A stretch of DNA of 64,000 bases from Ancylobacter sp. TS-1 (GCF_009223885.1 NZ_CP045144.1:3026001-3090000); one strand, 5' to 3'. Shown: positions 1 through 9,106, counted from the stretch's first letter. A program made the numbers and translations. Notes: a model not told the origin generated them from the sequence alone.

Positions 1-236
1 CCGGCGTCGATGTCGAGGGCGACCGGATTGTCGAGGTCGCCGTCGATGAAGAGGATGTCGCGCTCGACCTGCATGGCGCCGATGTCGAGATCGGCGCGCC
101 CGTCCACCAGCGGCGGGCAGTGCGAGGTGACGCCGAGCTTGCCCAGCGTGGTCTGCAGCGATTCCACGGCCGTGAGACTGGACGTGACGATATACGCCCG
201 GCCGCCATTGAAATTCTGGAGCAGTCGAGGAGCCAT
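1..236 (-). CDS. AmiR/NasT-type ANTAR antiterminator, N-terminal part (cut by window edge)
   Basis: Only the first 78 codons lie in the window. They read as a receiver-like domain (hydrophobic strands AYIVTS at 14-19 and ILFIDGD at 61-67) without an obvious phosphoacceptor pattern, as in the pseudo-receiver of AmiR. The start ATG shares its A with the TGA stop of the upstream AmiC-like gene (TGATG), so the two are translationally coupled. In the known AmiC/AmiR pair, AmiC holds AmiR inactive until an amide is bound, and AmiR then binds leader RNA and prevents termination. The ANTAR domain itself is off the window, so the family call rests on the neighbour, the leader attenuator and this N-terminal half. 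A plain response regulator is the alternative. Confidence 0.68.
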   Translation of the reverse strand, partial: MAPRLLQNFNGGRAYIVTSSLTAVESLQTTLGKLGVTSHCPPLVDGRADLDIGAMQVERDILFIDGDLDNPVALDIDA

Positions 237-1384
237 CACTTTACCACTCTCAGTGAAGAGTTGCGGGAAGCGACCGCATAGCGCGGCGACGACTGGACGA
301 GATAGGGGTCGGGACGGACCGGGCCCGGCGCCTCGACGAGGATGTCGAAGCGCGCGGACGCGTTTGAAACGCCAATTCGTGGCGTCAGATAGGCATGCAG
401 GGTTTGCGGGTCGATATGCACGTCGCCCTGCGGGGCGGCGAGGCGCTGGCGCGTGACCGCCGCCTTGACTGCCTCGACGTCGTCAGTGCCGGTCTCGGCG
501 AGGGCGAGCAGCAGCAGCTTCATCGCGATGTAGGAGGCTTCCGCATCGGCCGAGGTCGAGGGACCTTCCGGGAAGGTGTCGCGATAGGAGCGGGTGAAGG
601 CGCCGTTGGCGGGCGAGCCGAGCGAGGAGAAATAGACGCTGGAGCTCAGATGCCCGTCGACCGCCTGCGCGCCGATCTCCTCCAGCTCCGGCTCGGACAG
701 CGTGCAGCTTGCCACCGGGATGATGCGGGGCTGGTCGATGCCGCGCTTGAGGCAGGCGGTGCGGAAGGCGCGGAAGAAGGCGTAGTTGCTGGTGCCGATC
801 AGGTTGTTGAACACGAAGGCGGGCCGCGCCTCGATGATCGCCTCGACCACCTGCTCAAGCTCTGTGTCGCCGACCGGCACGTAGCGCTCGGCGAGCACGC
901 GGGCGCCGCGCGCCATCATCGCCTCGCGGAAGATGCGGGTGTTCTCCCACGCCCAGATATAGTTCGAGCCGACGCAGAAGGCGCTCGATCCGACATTGGC
1001 GAGCATGTGATCGACCAGCGGAAGCACGTGCTGGTTCGGCGAGGCGCCGGTGTAGATGACGTTGTTGGAACTCTCGAAGCCCTCGTAATGGGAGGGGTAC
1101 CAGAGCAGCGCGTCGTGCTTCTCGAAGCAGGGGATCACCTCCTTGCGGCTGGAGGAGGTGTAGCAGCCGACCACGTGGCGGATGCCGGCGTTCAGCAGAT
1201 CGCGGCTCTGCGCCGCGTAGCTCGCCAGATCGCCGCCCGGATTGACCACGACCGGCTCGATGACGACGCCCGCCGGCTGCTCGGCCACCGCCAGCAGCGC
1301 GCCGTTCAGCATGGAGCGCGCCACCACGCTGTACGGGCCGGTGGTGGAGAACATCACTCCGATGCGGTAGTGCTTCGACGTCAT
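236..1384 (-). CDS. AmiC/UrtA-like cytoplasmic amide/urea-binding sensor
   Basis: A 382-residue periplasmic-binding-protein fold (Peripla_BP type 5/6, AmiC-like). It begins MTSKHYRIGVMFSTTGPY and has the typical run of alternating strands and helices through YIWAWENTRIFRE near 190. No signal peptide is present, so it is probably a cytoplasmic sensor rather than a transporter component. I chose the ATG at 1384 because the family match starts there and because upstream in-frame codons pass through the leader terminator. It overlaps the AmiR-like gene by one base. Expected ligands are short amides, urea or related small nitrogen compounds; the ligand cannot be told from sequence. The regulated amidase or transporter genes probably lie beyond the left edge. 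Confidence 0.85.
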   Translation of the reverse strand: MTSKHYRIGVMFSTTGPYSVVARSMLNGALLAVAEQPAGVVIEPVVVNPGGDLASYAAQSRDLLNAGIRHVVGCYTSSSRKEVIPCFEKHDALLWYPSHYEGFESSNNVIYTGASPNQHVLPLVDHMLANVGSSAFCVGSNYIWAWENTRIFREAMMARGARVLAERYVPVGDTELEQVVEAIIEARPAFVFNNLIGTSNYAFFRAFRTACLKRGIDQPRIIPVASCTLSEPELEEIGAQAVDGHLSSSVYFSSLGSPANGAFTRSYRDTFPEGPSTSADAEASYIAMKLLLLALAETGTDDVEAVKAAVTRQRLAAPQGDVHIDPQTLHAYLTPRIGVSNASARFDILVEAPGPVRPDPYLVQSSPRYAVASRNSSLRVVK

Positions 1385-1395
1385 CTGTTCCGACC

Positions 1396-1433
1396 AAAAC
1401 AAAAAACGCCCGCCGGTCTCTCGACCGTGGGCG
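1396..1433 (-). terminator. Intrinsic terminator in the leader of the AmiC-like gene (attenuator)
   Basis: Read on the minus strand, a GC-rich stem (arms CGCCC and GGGCG outside, GGTC and GACC inside, loop GAGA) at 1407-1433 is followed by a T-rich tract of 11 bases (1396-1406). It ends only 11 bases before the ATG at 1384, so it must stop transcription of the operon unless it is disarmed. This is the arrangement expected for ANTAR-controlled antitermination. Confidence 0.85.
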
Positions 1434-1458
1434 TCGTTGCCACCAACCCGCAGCGCCC
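1429..1458 (-). promoter_or_regulatory. Candidate antiterminator hairpin competing with the leader terminator
   Basis: Minus-strand GGGCG (1454-1458) can pair with CGCCC (1429-1433), and inside it GTTG pairs with CAAC across a four-base loop (1436-1447). CGCCC is also the 5' arm of the terminator, so the two folds exclude each other. I could not assign the paired hexanucleotide loops of the published ANTAR RNA motif with confidence. Confidence 0.5.
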
Positions 1459-1557
1459 GAAAGAGACACTGTCGTTGGAAATGTTCACCGAGATTGCCGC
1501 GACATTGGGCATCTTTGCCCGCCGCTCTTTTCTTAGGCTTGCGTGAAGCCGCGCCTT

Positions 1558-1589
1558 TGTCAAGCGGTTTTCGGTATCGCCGGTACCGA
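1558..1589 (-). promoter_or_regulatory. Candidate -35 box and upstream inverted repeat for the amiC-like operon
   Basis: The minus strand has a perfect TTGACA at 1558-1563. The -10 expected about 17 bases further on is weak (AAGCCT region). Just upstream lies an inverted repeat TCGGTA-N7-TACCGA (1571-1589), which could be an activator or repressor site. The non-coding stretch 1385-1748 (364 bases) holds this, the attenuator and the start region of nadE. Confidence 0.35.
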
Positions 1590-1748
1590 TGCACAAGTGC
1601 CGCGCGCCGCCAGCCCCCGTCGGTTCACCAAAAGCGCAGGAAACGCACGCCCGCCGCGCGCGCGGCTTTCCACGCGGCGCCCGGCGGGTAAATATCGCGC
1701 CGGTTCGCGCGCCCCTCCGGCGGGCGCCCCGGTGCCTGCGAGGATGGG

Positions 1749-3788
1749 ATGGCCGACACAGACTGCCTTTACCGCCACGGCTTCCTGCGCGTGGGCGCCT
1801 GCGTGCCGCGCGGCCGTGTCGCCGATCCCGCCTTCGCGGTCGAGGCGCATCTGGAGCTGGCGCGCGAGGGCGACCGGCGCGGCGCCGCCGTGCTGCTGTT
1901 TCCCGAGCTTGGCCTGTCCTCCTACGCCATCGACGACCTGCTGCTGCAGGACGCGCTGCTCGACCGGGTGGAGACGGCGATCGGGCAGATCGTCGAGGCC
2001 TCGCGCGCGCTCCACCCCGTACTGGTGGTCGGCGCGCCGCTGCGCCGGGCCGGCCAGCTCTTCAACACGGCGCTGGTGATCCATCGCGGCGAGGTGCTGG
2101 GCGTGGTGCCCAAGAGCTACCTGCCCAATTACCGCGAATTCTACGAGCGCCGGCATTTCGCGCCCGGCATCGGCACGCGCGGCACGATTGCCGTCGCCGG
2201 CCGGCAGGCGCCGTTCGGCGACGACCTGCTGTTCCGCGCGCAGGGCGAGGTCGGCGTCACCTTCCATGTCGAGATCTGCGAGGACATCTGGGTGCCGCTG
2301 CCGCCCTCGACCCGGGCAGCGCTGGCCGGGGCCGAGCTGCTGCTCAACCTCTCCGCCAGCAACATCACCATCGGCAAGGCCCGCCACCGCCGGCTGCTCT
2401 GCGCCAGCCATTCGGCACGGTGTATAGCCGCCTATGCATATGCCGCCGCCGGGCCGGGCGAATCCACCACAGACCTCGCCTGGGACGGGCAGGCGGCGAT
2501 TTTCGAGAATGGCGAGGCGCTGGCCGAGAGCGCGCGCTTCCCCGAGGGTCCGACGCTGACCGCCGCCGATGTCGACCTCGAGCGCCTGCGGCAGGAGCGG
2601 CTGCGCACCAACACCTTCGGCGACTGCGCGCGCGCCGAGGGCGGCGGCGAGGTGGACGGCTTCCGCACGGTCTCCTTCGCGCTGGAGCGGCCGGCGGCGC
2701 CGGTGGCGCTGGAGCGCCTGATCGAGCGTTTCCCCTATGTGCCGGCGGACGCCTCGCGCCTCGCCGAGGAATGCTACGAGGCCTACAACATCCAGGTGCA
2801 GGGCCTTGCCCAGCGGCTCGTCACCACCGGGCTGCGCCATGCGGTGATCGGCGTCTCCGGCGGCCTCGATTCGACGCAGGCGCTGATCGTGGCGGCCCGC
2901 GCCATGGACCTGATCGGGCGCCCGCGCACCGACATTCTCGCCTACACCCTGCCGGGCTTCGCCACCTCGGACGCGACCCGCGCCAACGCTCTGGCACTGA
3001 TCGCGGCGCTGGGCGCCACGCCCGGCGAGATCGACATCCGCCCGGCGGCGCGCCAGATGCTGGCCGATCTTAGCCATCCCTTCGCGGCGGGCGAGCCGGT
3101 CTACGATGTGACCTTCGAGAACGTGCAGGCGGGGCTGCGCACCGACTACCTGTTCCGCCTCGCCAACCAGCGCGGCGGGCTGGTGGTCGGCACCGGCGAC
3201 CTCTCCGAGCTTGGGCTCGGCTGGTGCACCTATGGCGTGGGCGACCACATGTCCCACTACAACGTCAACGCCTCGGTGCCGAAGACGCTGATCCAGCACC
3301 TGATCCGCTTCGTCGCCGCCTCGGGCGATGTCTCGCCGGCCACCGTCGCGGTGCTGGAGGCGGTGCTGGCGACGGAAATCTCGCCGGAGCTGGTGCCGGC
3401 CCATGAGGGCGCCACCATTCAGTCGACCCAGCAGATTGTTGGCCCCTACGCGCTGCAGGACTTCAATCTCTACTACCTGACGCGCCACGGCTTCCGCCCC
3501 TCGCGCATCGCCTTCCTCGCCGAGCGGGCCTGGGGCGAGGCCGCGCGCGGAAGCTGGCCGGCCAACACCCCGGCCGAGGACCGCCGGGCCTATTCGCGCG
3601 CCGAGATCCGCCACTGGCTGCGGGTGTTCCTCAAGCGGTTCTTCGCCAACCAGTTCAAGCGCTCGGCGCTGCCGAACGGGCCGAAGATCACCGCCGGCGG
3701 CTCGCTGTCGCCGCGCGGCGACTGGCGCGCGCCCTCGGACGCGCAGGCGCGCGTCTGGCTCGACGAACTCGACGCGTCGGAGGATTGA
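1749..3788 (+). CDS. nadE: Glutamine-dependent NAD+ synthetase
   Basis: The 679-residue protein has an N-terminal nitrilase-type glutaminase domain (about 1-290) and a C-terminal NAD synthetase domain (about 330-650). The glutaminase triad is visible as E53 (FPELGLSSY), K122 ([13 protein letters not shown]) and C177 (VEICEDIW), almost the same numbering as the actinobacterial long-form enzyme. The synthetase P-loop SGGLDST is at 370-376. It converts nicotinic acid adenine dinucleotide to NAD+ with ATP and glutamine (EC 6.3.5.1), the last step of NAD synthesis, in the cytoplasm. GAGGA lies 5 bases before the ATG. A nicotinamidase gene (pncA) lies 2 kb downstream, which feeds the salvage side of the same pathway. 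Confidence 0.96.
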   Translation: MADTDCLYRHGFLRVGACVPRGRVADPAFAVEAHLELAREGDRRGAAVLLFPELGLSSYAIDDLLLQDALLDRVETAIGQIVEASRALHPVLVVGAPLRRAGQLFNTALVIHRGEVLGVVPKSYLPNYREFYERRHFAPGIGTRGTIAVAGRQAPFGDDLLFRAQGEVGVTFHVEICEDIWVPLPPSTRAALAGAELLLNLSASNITIGKARHRRLLCASHSARCIAAYAYAAAGPGESTTDLAWDGQAAIFENGEALAESARFPEGPTLTAADVDLERLRQERLRTNTFGDCARAEGGGEVDGFRTVSFALERPAAPVALERLIERFPYVPADASRLAEECYEAYNIQVQGLAQRLVTTGLRHAVIGVSGGLDSTQALIVAARAMDLIGRPRTDILAYTLPGFATSDATRANALALIAALGATPGEIDIRPAARQMLADLSHPFAAGEPVYDVTFENVQAGLRTDYLFRLANQRGGLVVGTGDLSELGLGWCTYGVGDHMSHYNVNASVPKTLIQHLIRFVAASGDVSPATVAVLEAVLATEISPELVPAHEGATIQSTQQIVGPYALQDFNLYYLTRHGFRPSRIAFLAERAWGEAARGSWPANTPAEDRRAYSRAEIRHWLRVFLKRFFANQFKRSALPNGPKITAGGSLSPRGDWRAPSDAQARVWLDELDASED

Positions 3789-3825
3789 GCCGGTGGCGGG
3801 CAAGGACGGAAGGAAAGACGGCGAC

Positions 3826-4611
3826 GTGAGCTATCAGGACGAGGCGAACCGCACGCGGCCGGCCCATAGCCGGCTCGCCCATCCGAGCTACCGGCTGCCG
3901 GCCGACGACCGCGACTTCATCCTCGGCGATTCCATGCGCGGCGTGCGCTTCCTGCTGGAATACGCCAAGGCCGAGGAAGAGCTGCGGCGCTGGCGCATCC
4001 GCTCGACCGTCGTGGTGTTCGGCTCGGCCCGGGTGCGCGAGGACGGGCCGGGCCGCCAGCCCTTGCTCTACGAGCAGGCGCGCGCCTTCGGACGGATCGC
4101 CTCCGAGCGCGGCGGCGCGCTCGACCTCGCCGATGGCGGCTTCCGCGACAACGTGATCGCCACCGGCGGCGGGCCGGGCCTGATGGAGGCCGCCAATCGC
4201 GGTGCCTTCGAGGTGGCCGCGCCGAGCATCGGCTTCAACATCTCCCTGCCGCACGAGCAGGCGCCCAACCCCTACACGACGCCCCAGCTCACTTTCCGCT
4301 TCCACTATTTCGCGATGCGCAAGATGCACCTGGCCATGCGCGCCAACGCGCTGGTGGTGTTCCCCGGTGGCTTCGGCACGCTGGACGAGCTGTTCGAGAT
4401 CCTCAACCTGCGCATCACCGGCAAGGCGCCGCCGGTCGGCATCGTGCTGTTCGACGAGGCCTATTGGCGCTCGGTCATCAATTTCCAGGCGATGATCGAC
4501 GCCGGCATGGTGAGCGAGCAGGACTGCACGCAGTTCCAGTTCGCCGACACGGCGGAGGAGATCTGGGACAAGCTGGTGGCCGGCGGCCTGCACAGCCATC
4601 CGCGCGTGTGA
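3826..4611 (+). CDS. LOG/TIGR00730 family Rossmann-fold protein
   Basis: The roughly 261-residue protein carries the family signature PGGFGTLDELFE and upstream VVVFGSAR and ATGGGPGLMEAANRG, typical of the lysine-decarboxylase-like LOG family. Family members act as cytokinin-riboside monophosphate phosphoribohydrolases or general nucleotide 5'-monophosphate nucleosidases; the bacterial role is usually unknown. Two GTG starts are possible: 3793, four bases after nadE with no visible ribosome site, and 3826, preceded at good spacing by AGGAAAG. I prefer 3826. Placement directly after nadE suggests co-transcription and a possible nucleotide-metabolism link, but that is inference. Confidence 0.88.
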   Translation: MSYQDEANRTRPAHSRLAHPSYRLPADDRDFILGDSMRGVRFLLEYAKAEEELRRWRIRSTVVVFGSARVREDGPGRQPLLYEQARAFGRIASERGGALDLADGGFRDNVIATGGGPGLMEAANRGAFEVAAPSIGFNISLPHEQAPNPYTTPQLTFRFHYFAMRKMHLAMRANALVVFPGGFGTLDELFEILNLRITGKAPPVGIVLFDEAYWRSVINFQAMIDAGMVSEQDCTQFQFADTAEEIWDKLVAGGLHSHPRV

Positions 4612-4617
4612 GTTTTC

Positions 4618-4633
4618 GGCGCGGCCGCGCGCC
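4618..4633. terminator. Short GC-rich hairpin between convergent genes
   Basis: GGCGCG-GCCG-CGCGCC sits exactly between the LOG gene stop and the TAA of the PfkB gene. Position suggests a shared terminator, but neither strand has a proper T-tract, so this is weak. Confidence 0.3.
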
Positions 4634-5521
4634 TTACGCCGGGCGAGGGGTGGCTAGCCGCATTTCCAGCGCCAGCCCGGCATCGCGCCAGAAGGCGTCG
4701 CGGTCGGCGAGGAAGCGCGCGGCGGTCTCGCTGCCGCGCCGCACGCAGGCGGCATAGGCGCTCCCGCGCAGGCAGCCATCGATGAAGCCGGCGGCGAAGA
4801 CGTCGCCGGCGCCGGTGCTGTCGCGCGGCGCGTCGGGGGCGGTATCCTCCGGCGGATCGGTCGGGGCGAGCGCGACGGCGCTGTTTCCGCCAGCCTCGCA
4901 GAGCCGGACCGGACGGGGCCCGTCGGTCGCCACCAGCGCTTTGAGCCCCGGCCCGCCGATCCGGCGCGCGTGATCGAAGGCGCCCGCACCGAGCGCGAAG
5001 GCATGGTCGGAGGCGGAGGCGATCAGCACCTCGGCCGGCCGCCGCTCGCCCGCCTCCAGCGGCACCTGCGCGACGACGCGGGCGCGGTGGGCGAGGTCCT
5101 CCAGCACGCCGGGGTCGGCCCGGCGGACATTGACATAGGCGAGGTCGGCGGCGATGGCCGGCAGGGCGGTGAGGCGGCGCGCCTCGCTCGTCGCCGGCGC
5201 CACGATGGTGCGCTCGCCCAGGGGATCGACGAAGATCTCCAGCGGCACGGTCGGCGTTTCGCTGGCGACGAGATGGCGCAGGTCGAAGCCGAGCCGCTCC
5301 AGCACGGCCCGGCAGGCCCGTCCGGCCTCGTCGCCCGCCAGCGTGGCGACGAGGCTCACCCGGTGGCCGAGCGCCAGCAGCGCCGCGCCGGTGGCGAAGC
5401 CCCCGCCTCCGCAGCGCAGTTCGGTGCCGACGACGCTGACGCGCCCACCCCCGCCCAGCGGCGCGGCAAGGCGCAGGATGCGGTCGACATTGACGCTGCC
5501 GACGACGAGGACATGACCCAT
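4634..5521 (-). CDS. PfkB-family sugar/nucleoside kinase (ribokinase-like)
   Basis: The 295-residue protein opens with GHVLVVGSVNVDRILRL and has the N-terminal GG-rich lid region (RCGGGGFATGAALLALGHRVSLV) and the C-terminal PfkB signature with catalytic Asp, DSTGAGDVFAAGF, near 245-257. The family phosphorylates a hydroxymethyl group of sugars or nucleosides using ATP. The substrate cannot be decided: ribose, fructose, adenosine and inosine/guanosine are all possible. It is convergent with the LOG gene and followed closely upstream by a broken DUF3775 gene, so no pathway context is given by its neighbours other than the NAD genes nearby. Confidence 0.88.
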   Translation of the reverse strand: MGHVLVVGSVNVDRILRLAAPLGGGGRVSVVGTELRCGGGGFATGAALLALGHRVSLVATLAGDEAGRACRAVLERLGFDLRHLVASETPTVPLEIFVDPLGERTIVAPATSEARRLTALPAIAADLAYVNVRRADPGVLEDLAHRARVVAQVPLEAGERRPAEVLIASASDHAFALGAGAFDHARRIGGPGLKALVATDGPRPVRLCEAGGNSAVALAPTDPPEDTAPDAPRDSTGAGDVFAAGFIDGCLRGSAYAACVRRGSETAARFLADRDAFWRDAGLALEMRLATPRPA

Positions 5522-5559
5522 CAGGCAAGGTTCATTGGGGAAAGCTCATGCGCGGGGGC

Positions 5560-5796
5560 TCACAGCCGCCCGATCTCGTATTCCTCGCAGGAATAGCCGA
5601 GCAGCGACAGCCCCTCCTCCAGGAAGTCGCCGAGCAGGGGCAGGCCGAGCAGATAGGCGGCGGTGCGGCCGTTGTGTGCCTGCGCCGCCTCCTCGCGCAC
5701 ATCGGGCCAGTCGCCGGCATCGTAGTCGTCGCGCCCGAGCCAGGCGAGCGCCACTAGGTCGATACGGTGCTCGGGCGGGTGGCGTCCCGCGCGTAC
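5560..5796 (-). pseudogene. DUF3775 remnant, N-terminal part missing
   Basis: The minus-strand frame encodes the C-terminal half of a DUF3775 protein: PPEHRIDLVALAWLGRDDYD, then RTAAYLLGLPLLGDFLEEG and GYSCEE. Homology-like sequence extends upstream of the only plausible start (GTG at 5754) back to an in-frame TAG at 5797-5799. The first half of the family, an acidic N-terminal region, is absent, and the pncA stop is only 60 bases further on. No ribosome site precedes GTG 5754. I read it as a decayed gene; a short functional 64-residue protein from 5754 cannot be excluded. Function of the family is unknown. Confidence 0.6.
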
Positions 5797-5860
5797 CTAT
5801 GGAGAAGAACCGCCGGAGCGGGAAAAGGATGCAATGTGCCGGCAGACGGCGCGGCCGCCC

Positions 5861-6523
5861 TCAGCGCTGCGCGGCCGCGTCGGTGACGCAGGCCGAGGGA
5901 TGGCAGGCGATGCCGAGCGCCTGGAACTGCTCATAGGTGGCTGCGGCCGAGCCGCCGACATCGATGGCGCGGCAGGCATCGTCGAACACCACCACGTCGA
6001 AGCCGATGCGCCGGGCATCCTCCGCCGAGAACCGCACGCAGAAATCGAAGGCGAGCCCGGCCATGAAGACGCGCCGGATGCCGCGCTCGCGCAGATAGCT
6101 GGCGAGGCCGGTCGGGGTGCGGCGGTCGTTCTCGTAGAAGGCCGAGTAGGAATCGATCCCGCGATGATAGCCCTTGCGCAGCACCAGCTCGGCATGCGGC
6201 ACGTCGAGTTCCGGGCGGAAGGCGGCGCCGCGCGTGCCCTGCACGCAATGGTCCGGCCACAGGATCTGGGCGCCGTAATCTACGTCGACGGTCTCGTAGG
6301 GCCGCGCGCCGGGATGCGAGGAGGCGAAGGACAGGTGCCCGGACGGGTGCCAGTCCTGCGTCAGCACCACATGGGGGAAGTGGCGGGCGAGGGCGTTGAC
6401 CGCCGAAATGACCTCGTCGCCTCTCGGCACGGCGAGCGCGCCGCCCGGACAGAAATCGTGCTGGATGTCGACCACCAGCAGGACGTCGCTGCTGCCGGGG
6501 ACATATGCTTCGGGTGCGATCAT
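5861..6523 (-). CDS. pncA: Nicotinamidase (pyrazinamidase family)
   Basis: The 220-residue isochorismatase-fold hydrolase deamidates nicotinamide to nicotinate (EC 3.5.1.19) for NAD salvage. The catalytic triad is visible: D19 (VVDIQHDFCPGG), K117 (LVLRKGYHRG) and C162 (AFDFCV). The metal site follows the PncA pattern with D57 and H59 in TQDWHPSGH and H92 in WPDHCVQGT. I chose ATG 6523, since the in-frame extension upstream would need a TTG start and has no family similarity. With nadE about 2 kb away the region carries two steps of the same salvage route, although the two genes are on opposite strands. Confidence 0.94.
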   Translation of the reverse strand: MIAPEAYVPGSSDVLLVVDIQHDFCPGGALAVPRGDEVISAVNALARHFPHVVLTQDWHPSGHLSFASSHPGARPYETVDVDYGAQILWPDHCVQGTRGAAFRPELDVPHAELVLRKGYHRGIDSYSAFYENDRRTPTGLASYLRERGIRRVFMAGLAFDFCVRFSAEDARRIGFDVVVFDDACRAIDVGGSAAATYEQFQALGIACHPSACVTDAAAQR

Positions 6524-6615
6524 GGCACAGCCATTTCGCGCAGGTCGCCCCGGCCGCGCAAGTGCGATTTCAGGTCGTTCGACTGCAAAGTTGTGGAGGC
6601 CGACCCGCTGCAACT

Positions 6616-7869
6616 TCAGGCGTAGCGGGCGATGGCAAGGTCTTCGGCGGCGATGGCGGGGCGGTGCCCGCTCACGAGGTCGGCCAGCACGCGCGCCGAG
6701 CCGCAGGACATGGTCCAGCCCAGCGTGCCGTGGCCGCCGTTCAGGAACAGGTTGGTGTAGCGCGTCGGGCCGATGACGGGGGTGCCGTCCGGCGTCATCG
6801 GCCTGAGGCCGGTCCAGAACTGCGCCTGCTCCCAGTTACCGGCGGCGCCGAACAGGTCGCGCGCCGAATGCTCCAGCGTGGCGCGCCGGGCCGCCGGCAG
6901 GTCGAGATTGAAGCCGGCGATCTCGGCCAGCCCGCCGACGCGGATGCACTCGCCCAGCCGGGTGATGGCGACCTTGTAGGTCTCGTCCATCACGGTGGAG
7001 ACCGGCGCGCGGGCCGCGTCGACGATCGGCACGGTGAGCGAGTAGCCCTTCACCGGGTAGACCGGCAGCGACAGGCCGAGCGGGGCCAGCAGGGCCGGCG
7101 CATAGCTGCCGAGCGCGACGACATAGGCGTCTGCGGCGACATCGCCGGAATCGGTCTCGACGCCGGCGATGCGGCCGGCCTCCGCCTTCAGCCGGCGTAT
7201 GCCGGTCCCGTAGCGGAAGGAGACGCCGATCTCCGCCGCGAGGGCGGCGAGCGCAGTGGTGAACTTGAAGCAGTCGCCTGTCTCGTCCATCGGCAGGCGC
7301 AGGCCGCCGACGATATGGTCGGCGGAGGCGGCGAGGCCCGGCTCGGCGGCGACGCAGCCGGCCCGGTCCAGCACCTCGAAGGGCACGCCGTCGGCGGCCA
7401 GCACCTCGATGTCCTTGCCGATGGAGTCGAGCTGCTTCTGGGTGCGGAACACCTGCAACGTGCCCTGCATGCGCTCGTCATAGGCGATGCCGGTCTCCTC
7501 GCGCAGCGCGATCAGGCATTCGCGGCTGTACTCGGCGATGCGCACCATGCGGCCCTTGTTCACCGCGTAGCGCGCGCTTGTGCAATTGGCGAGCATGGCC
7601 GCCATCCAGCGCAGTGTGGCGAAGTCGGCCCTCGGGTGCAGCACCAGCGGCGCGTGCGTCATGAACAGCCATTTGAGCGCCTTCACCGGAATGCCCGGCG
7701 CCGCCCAGGGCGAGGAATAGCCCGGCGAGACCTCGCCGGCATTGGCGTAGCTGGTCTCCAGCGCCGGGCCGGGCTGGCGGTCGAGCACCACCACCTCATG
7801 GCCGGCGCGGGCGAGGTAATAGGCCGAGGTGACGCCGATCACCCCGGCACCGAGAACGACGATCTTCAT
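6616..7869 (-). CDS. dadA: D-amino-acid dehydrogenase, small-subunit type (FAD)
   Basis: The 417-residue flavoprotein starts [20 protein letters not shown], the ADP-binding fold for FAD. It continues with [22 protein letters not shown], a hallmark of DadA, and ends with the FAD-closing [21 protein letters not shown]. DadA oxidises D-alanine and other D-amino acids to 2-oxo acids and ammonia, passing electrons to the respiratory chain from the cytoplasmic membrane surface. It lies 21 bases downstream of an alanine racemase gene in the same direction, the usual L-alanine catabolic pair: racemise, then oxidise. An Lrp-type regulator divergent from the racemase is the likely controller. Confidence 0.94.
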   Translation of the reverse strand: MKIVVLGAGVIGVTSAYYLARAGHEVVVLDRQPGPALETSYANAGEVSPGYSSPWAAPGIPVKALKWLFMTHAPLVLHPRADFATLRWMAAMLANCTSARYAVNKGRMVRIAEYSRECLIALREETGIAYDERMQGTLQVFRTQKQLDSIGKDIEVLAADGVPFEVLDRAGCVAAEPGLAASADHIVGGLRLPMDETGDCFKFTTALAALAAEIGVSFRYGTGIRRLKAEAGRIAGVETDSGDVAADAYVVALGSYAPALLAPLGLSLPVYPVKGYSLTVPIVDAARAPVSTVMDETYKVAITRLGECIRVGGLAEIAGFNLDLPAARRATLEHSARDLFGAAGNWEQAQFWTGLRPMTPDGTPVIGPTRYTNLFLNGGHGTLGWTMSCGSARVLADLVSGHRPAIAAEDLAIARYA

Positions 7870-7890
7870 GGGCAAACTCGCGCGGGCGGC

Positions 7891-9012
7891 TCAGCGGTAG
7901 ACGCGATGATAGCGCGTGCCGAGGCCGGTGAGGATTTCATAGGCGATGGTGCCGGCGTCGGCGGCGAGAGCGTCGAGCGTCTGGTGCGCGCCGATCATCT
8001 CCACCAGCGCGCCGGGCTTGAGCGTGCCGGGCGGCAGCGCGGTCACGTCGAGGGTCAGGCTGTCCATCGAGACGCGCCCGGCGATCGGCAGGCGGGTGGC
8101 GCCCCAATAGGCGGCGCCGCGGTCGCTCAGGGCGCGCGGCAGCCCGTCGGCATAGCCGGCGGCCGTGGTGGCGAGGCGGCGTTCGCCCGAGGTCACATGC
8201 GCGCCGCCATAGCCGACGCGGGCACCGGCCGGCACGGTGCGGACCTGCACCACCCGCACGTCGAGCCGGACCACCGGCGCCATCGGGTTGGCCGTGCCGG
8301 CGGTCGGCGCGCCGCCATAGAGCGCGATGCCCGGGCGCACCAGCGCGCCGTGATAATCCGGCCCGAGGAACACGCCGCCGGAATTGGCGAAGCTGACCGG
8401 CACGCCGGGGAAGGCGGCGGACAGGCGCCGCATCGCCGCGAGCTGCTCGCCGTTCAGCCCGGCGCCGGGCTCGTCGGCGCAGGCGAGATGGCTCATCACA
8501 TGCAGGAGGCGCACACCGTCGAGCCGCGAGGGTTCGGCGGAAAGGGTCGCGGCCTCCGGCGCCGACAGGCCGAAGCGCGACATGCCGGTGTCGAACTGGA
8601 GCAGCGCCGGCAGTTCTTCACCCCGCGCGCGGGCAAGCCGCGACCAGGCGGCGATCTGCTCGAGGCTGTTCAGCACCGGCACGATGCCGGCGTGCGCGCA
8701 GGCCGGTTCCGCGCCGGGCTGCAGGCCGCTGAGGACATAGAGGCGGCTGTCCGCGTCGAGCCGGGGCTTTAGCGCCAGCGCCTCGGAAAGCTGGGCGACG
8801 AAGAAATCGCGGCAGCCGGCCGCTTCCAGCGCCGGCGCGACGCGGGCCGCGCCCAGCCCGTAGGCGTCGGCCTTGACCACGCCGGCGACCCTCGCCGGGG
8901 CGACGCGGGCGGCGAGGGCGCGGTAATTGGCGACAAGCGCCCGGAGGTCGACGGTCAGGATGCCCGGCGCCGTGTCGCTCGCCAGAAGCTGCTCCGAGAT
9001 TTCACCGAACAT
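7891..9012 (-). CDS. alr: Alanine racemase (catabolic DadX type by context)
   Basis: A PLP-dependent racemase of about 373 residues (EC 5.1.1.1). The PLP lysine is K47 in GVVKADAYGLG. The C-terminal domain contains the catalytic-tyrosine region RVGYGGAH and the conserved GRVSMDSLTLDVT. Start choice is uncertain: ATG at 9012, 9021 or 9036 are in frame and none has a strong ribosome site. I use 9012 because it leaves the usual N-terminal length before ILTVDLRALVANY. The pairing with dadA points to the catabolic isozyme, but whether the genome has a second anabolic alr cannot be seen here. Confidence 0.92.
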   Translation of the reverse strand: MFGEISEQLLASDTAPGILTVDLRALVANYRALAARVAPARVAGVVKADAYGLGAARVAPALEAAGCRDFFVAQLSEALALKPRLDADSRLYVLSGLQPGAEPACAHAGIVPVLNSLEQIAAWSRLARARGEELPALLQFDTGMSRFGLSAPEAATLSAEPSRLDGVRLLHVMSHLACADEPGAGLNGEQLAAMRRLSAAFPGVPVSFANSGGVFLGPDYHGALVRPGIALYGGAPTAGTANPMAPVVRLDVRVVQVRTVPAGARVGYGGAHVTSGERRLATTAAGYADGLPRALSDRGAAYWGATRLPIAGRVSMDSLTLDVTALPPGTLKPGALVEMIGAHQTLDALAADAGTIAYEILTGLGTRYHRVYR

Positions 9013-9106
9013 CGCCCGCATCCGCCGCTGGACCATCACTCGAACGGGTGTCGATGATAATGCAGGAATCGCGCAAAGGGCGGTCGATTCGCGCATCGGA
9101 TTTTCA

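Noticed and set aside
1560-3803. A 747-codon minus-strand frame opposite nadE.
   Set aside because: nadE shows all catalytic residues on the other strand; this frame has only low-complexity Arg/Gly/Ala sequence.
6505-8772. A 755-codon plus-strand frame opposite dadA and alr.
   Set aside because: It is an antisense shadow of two clear enzymes, has no family motif, and its composition is typical of a reverse complement.
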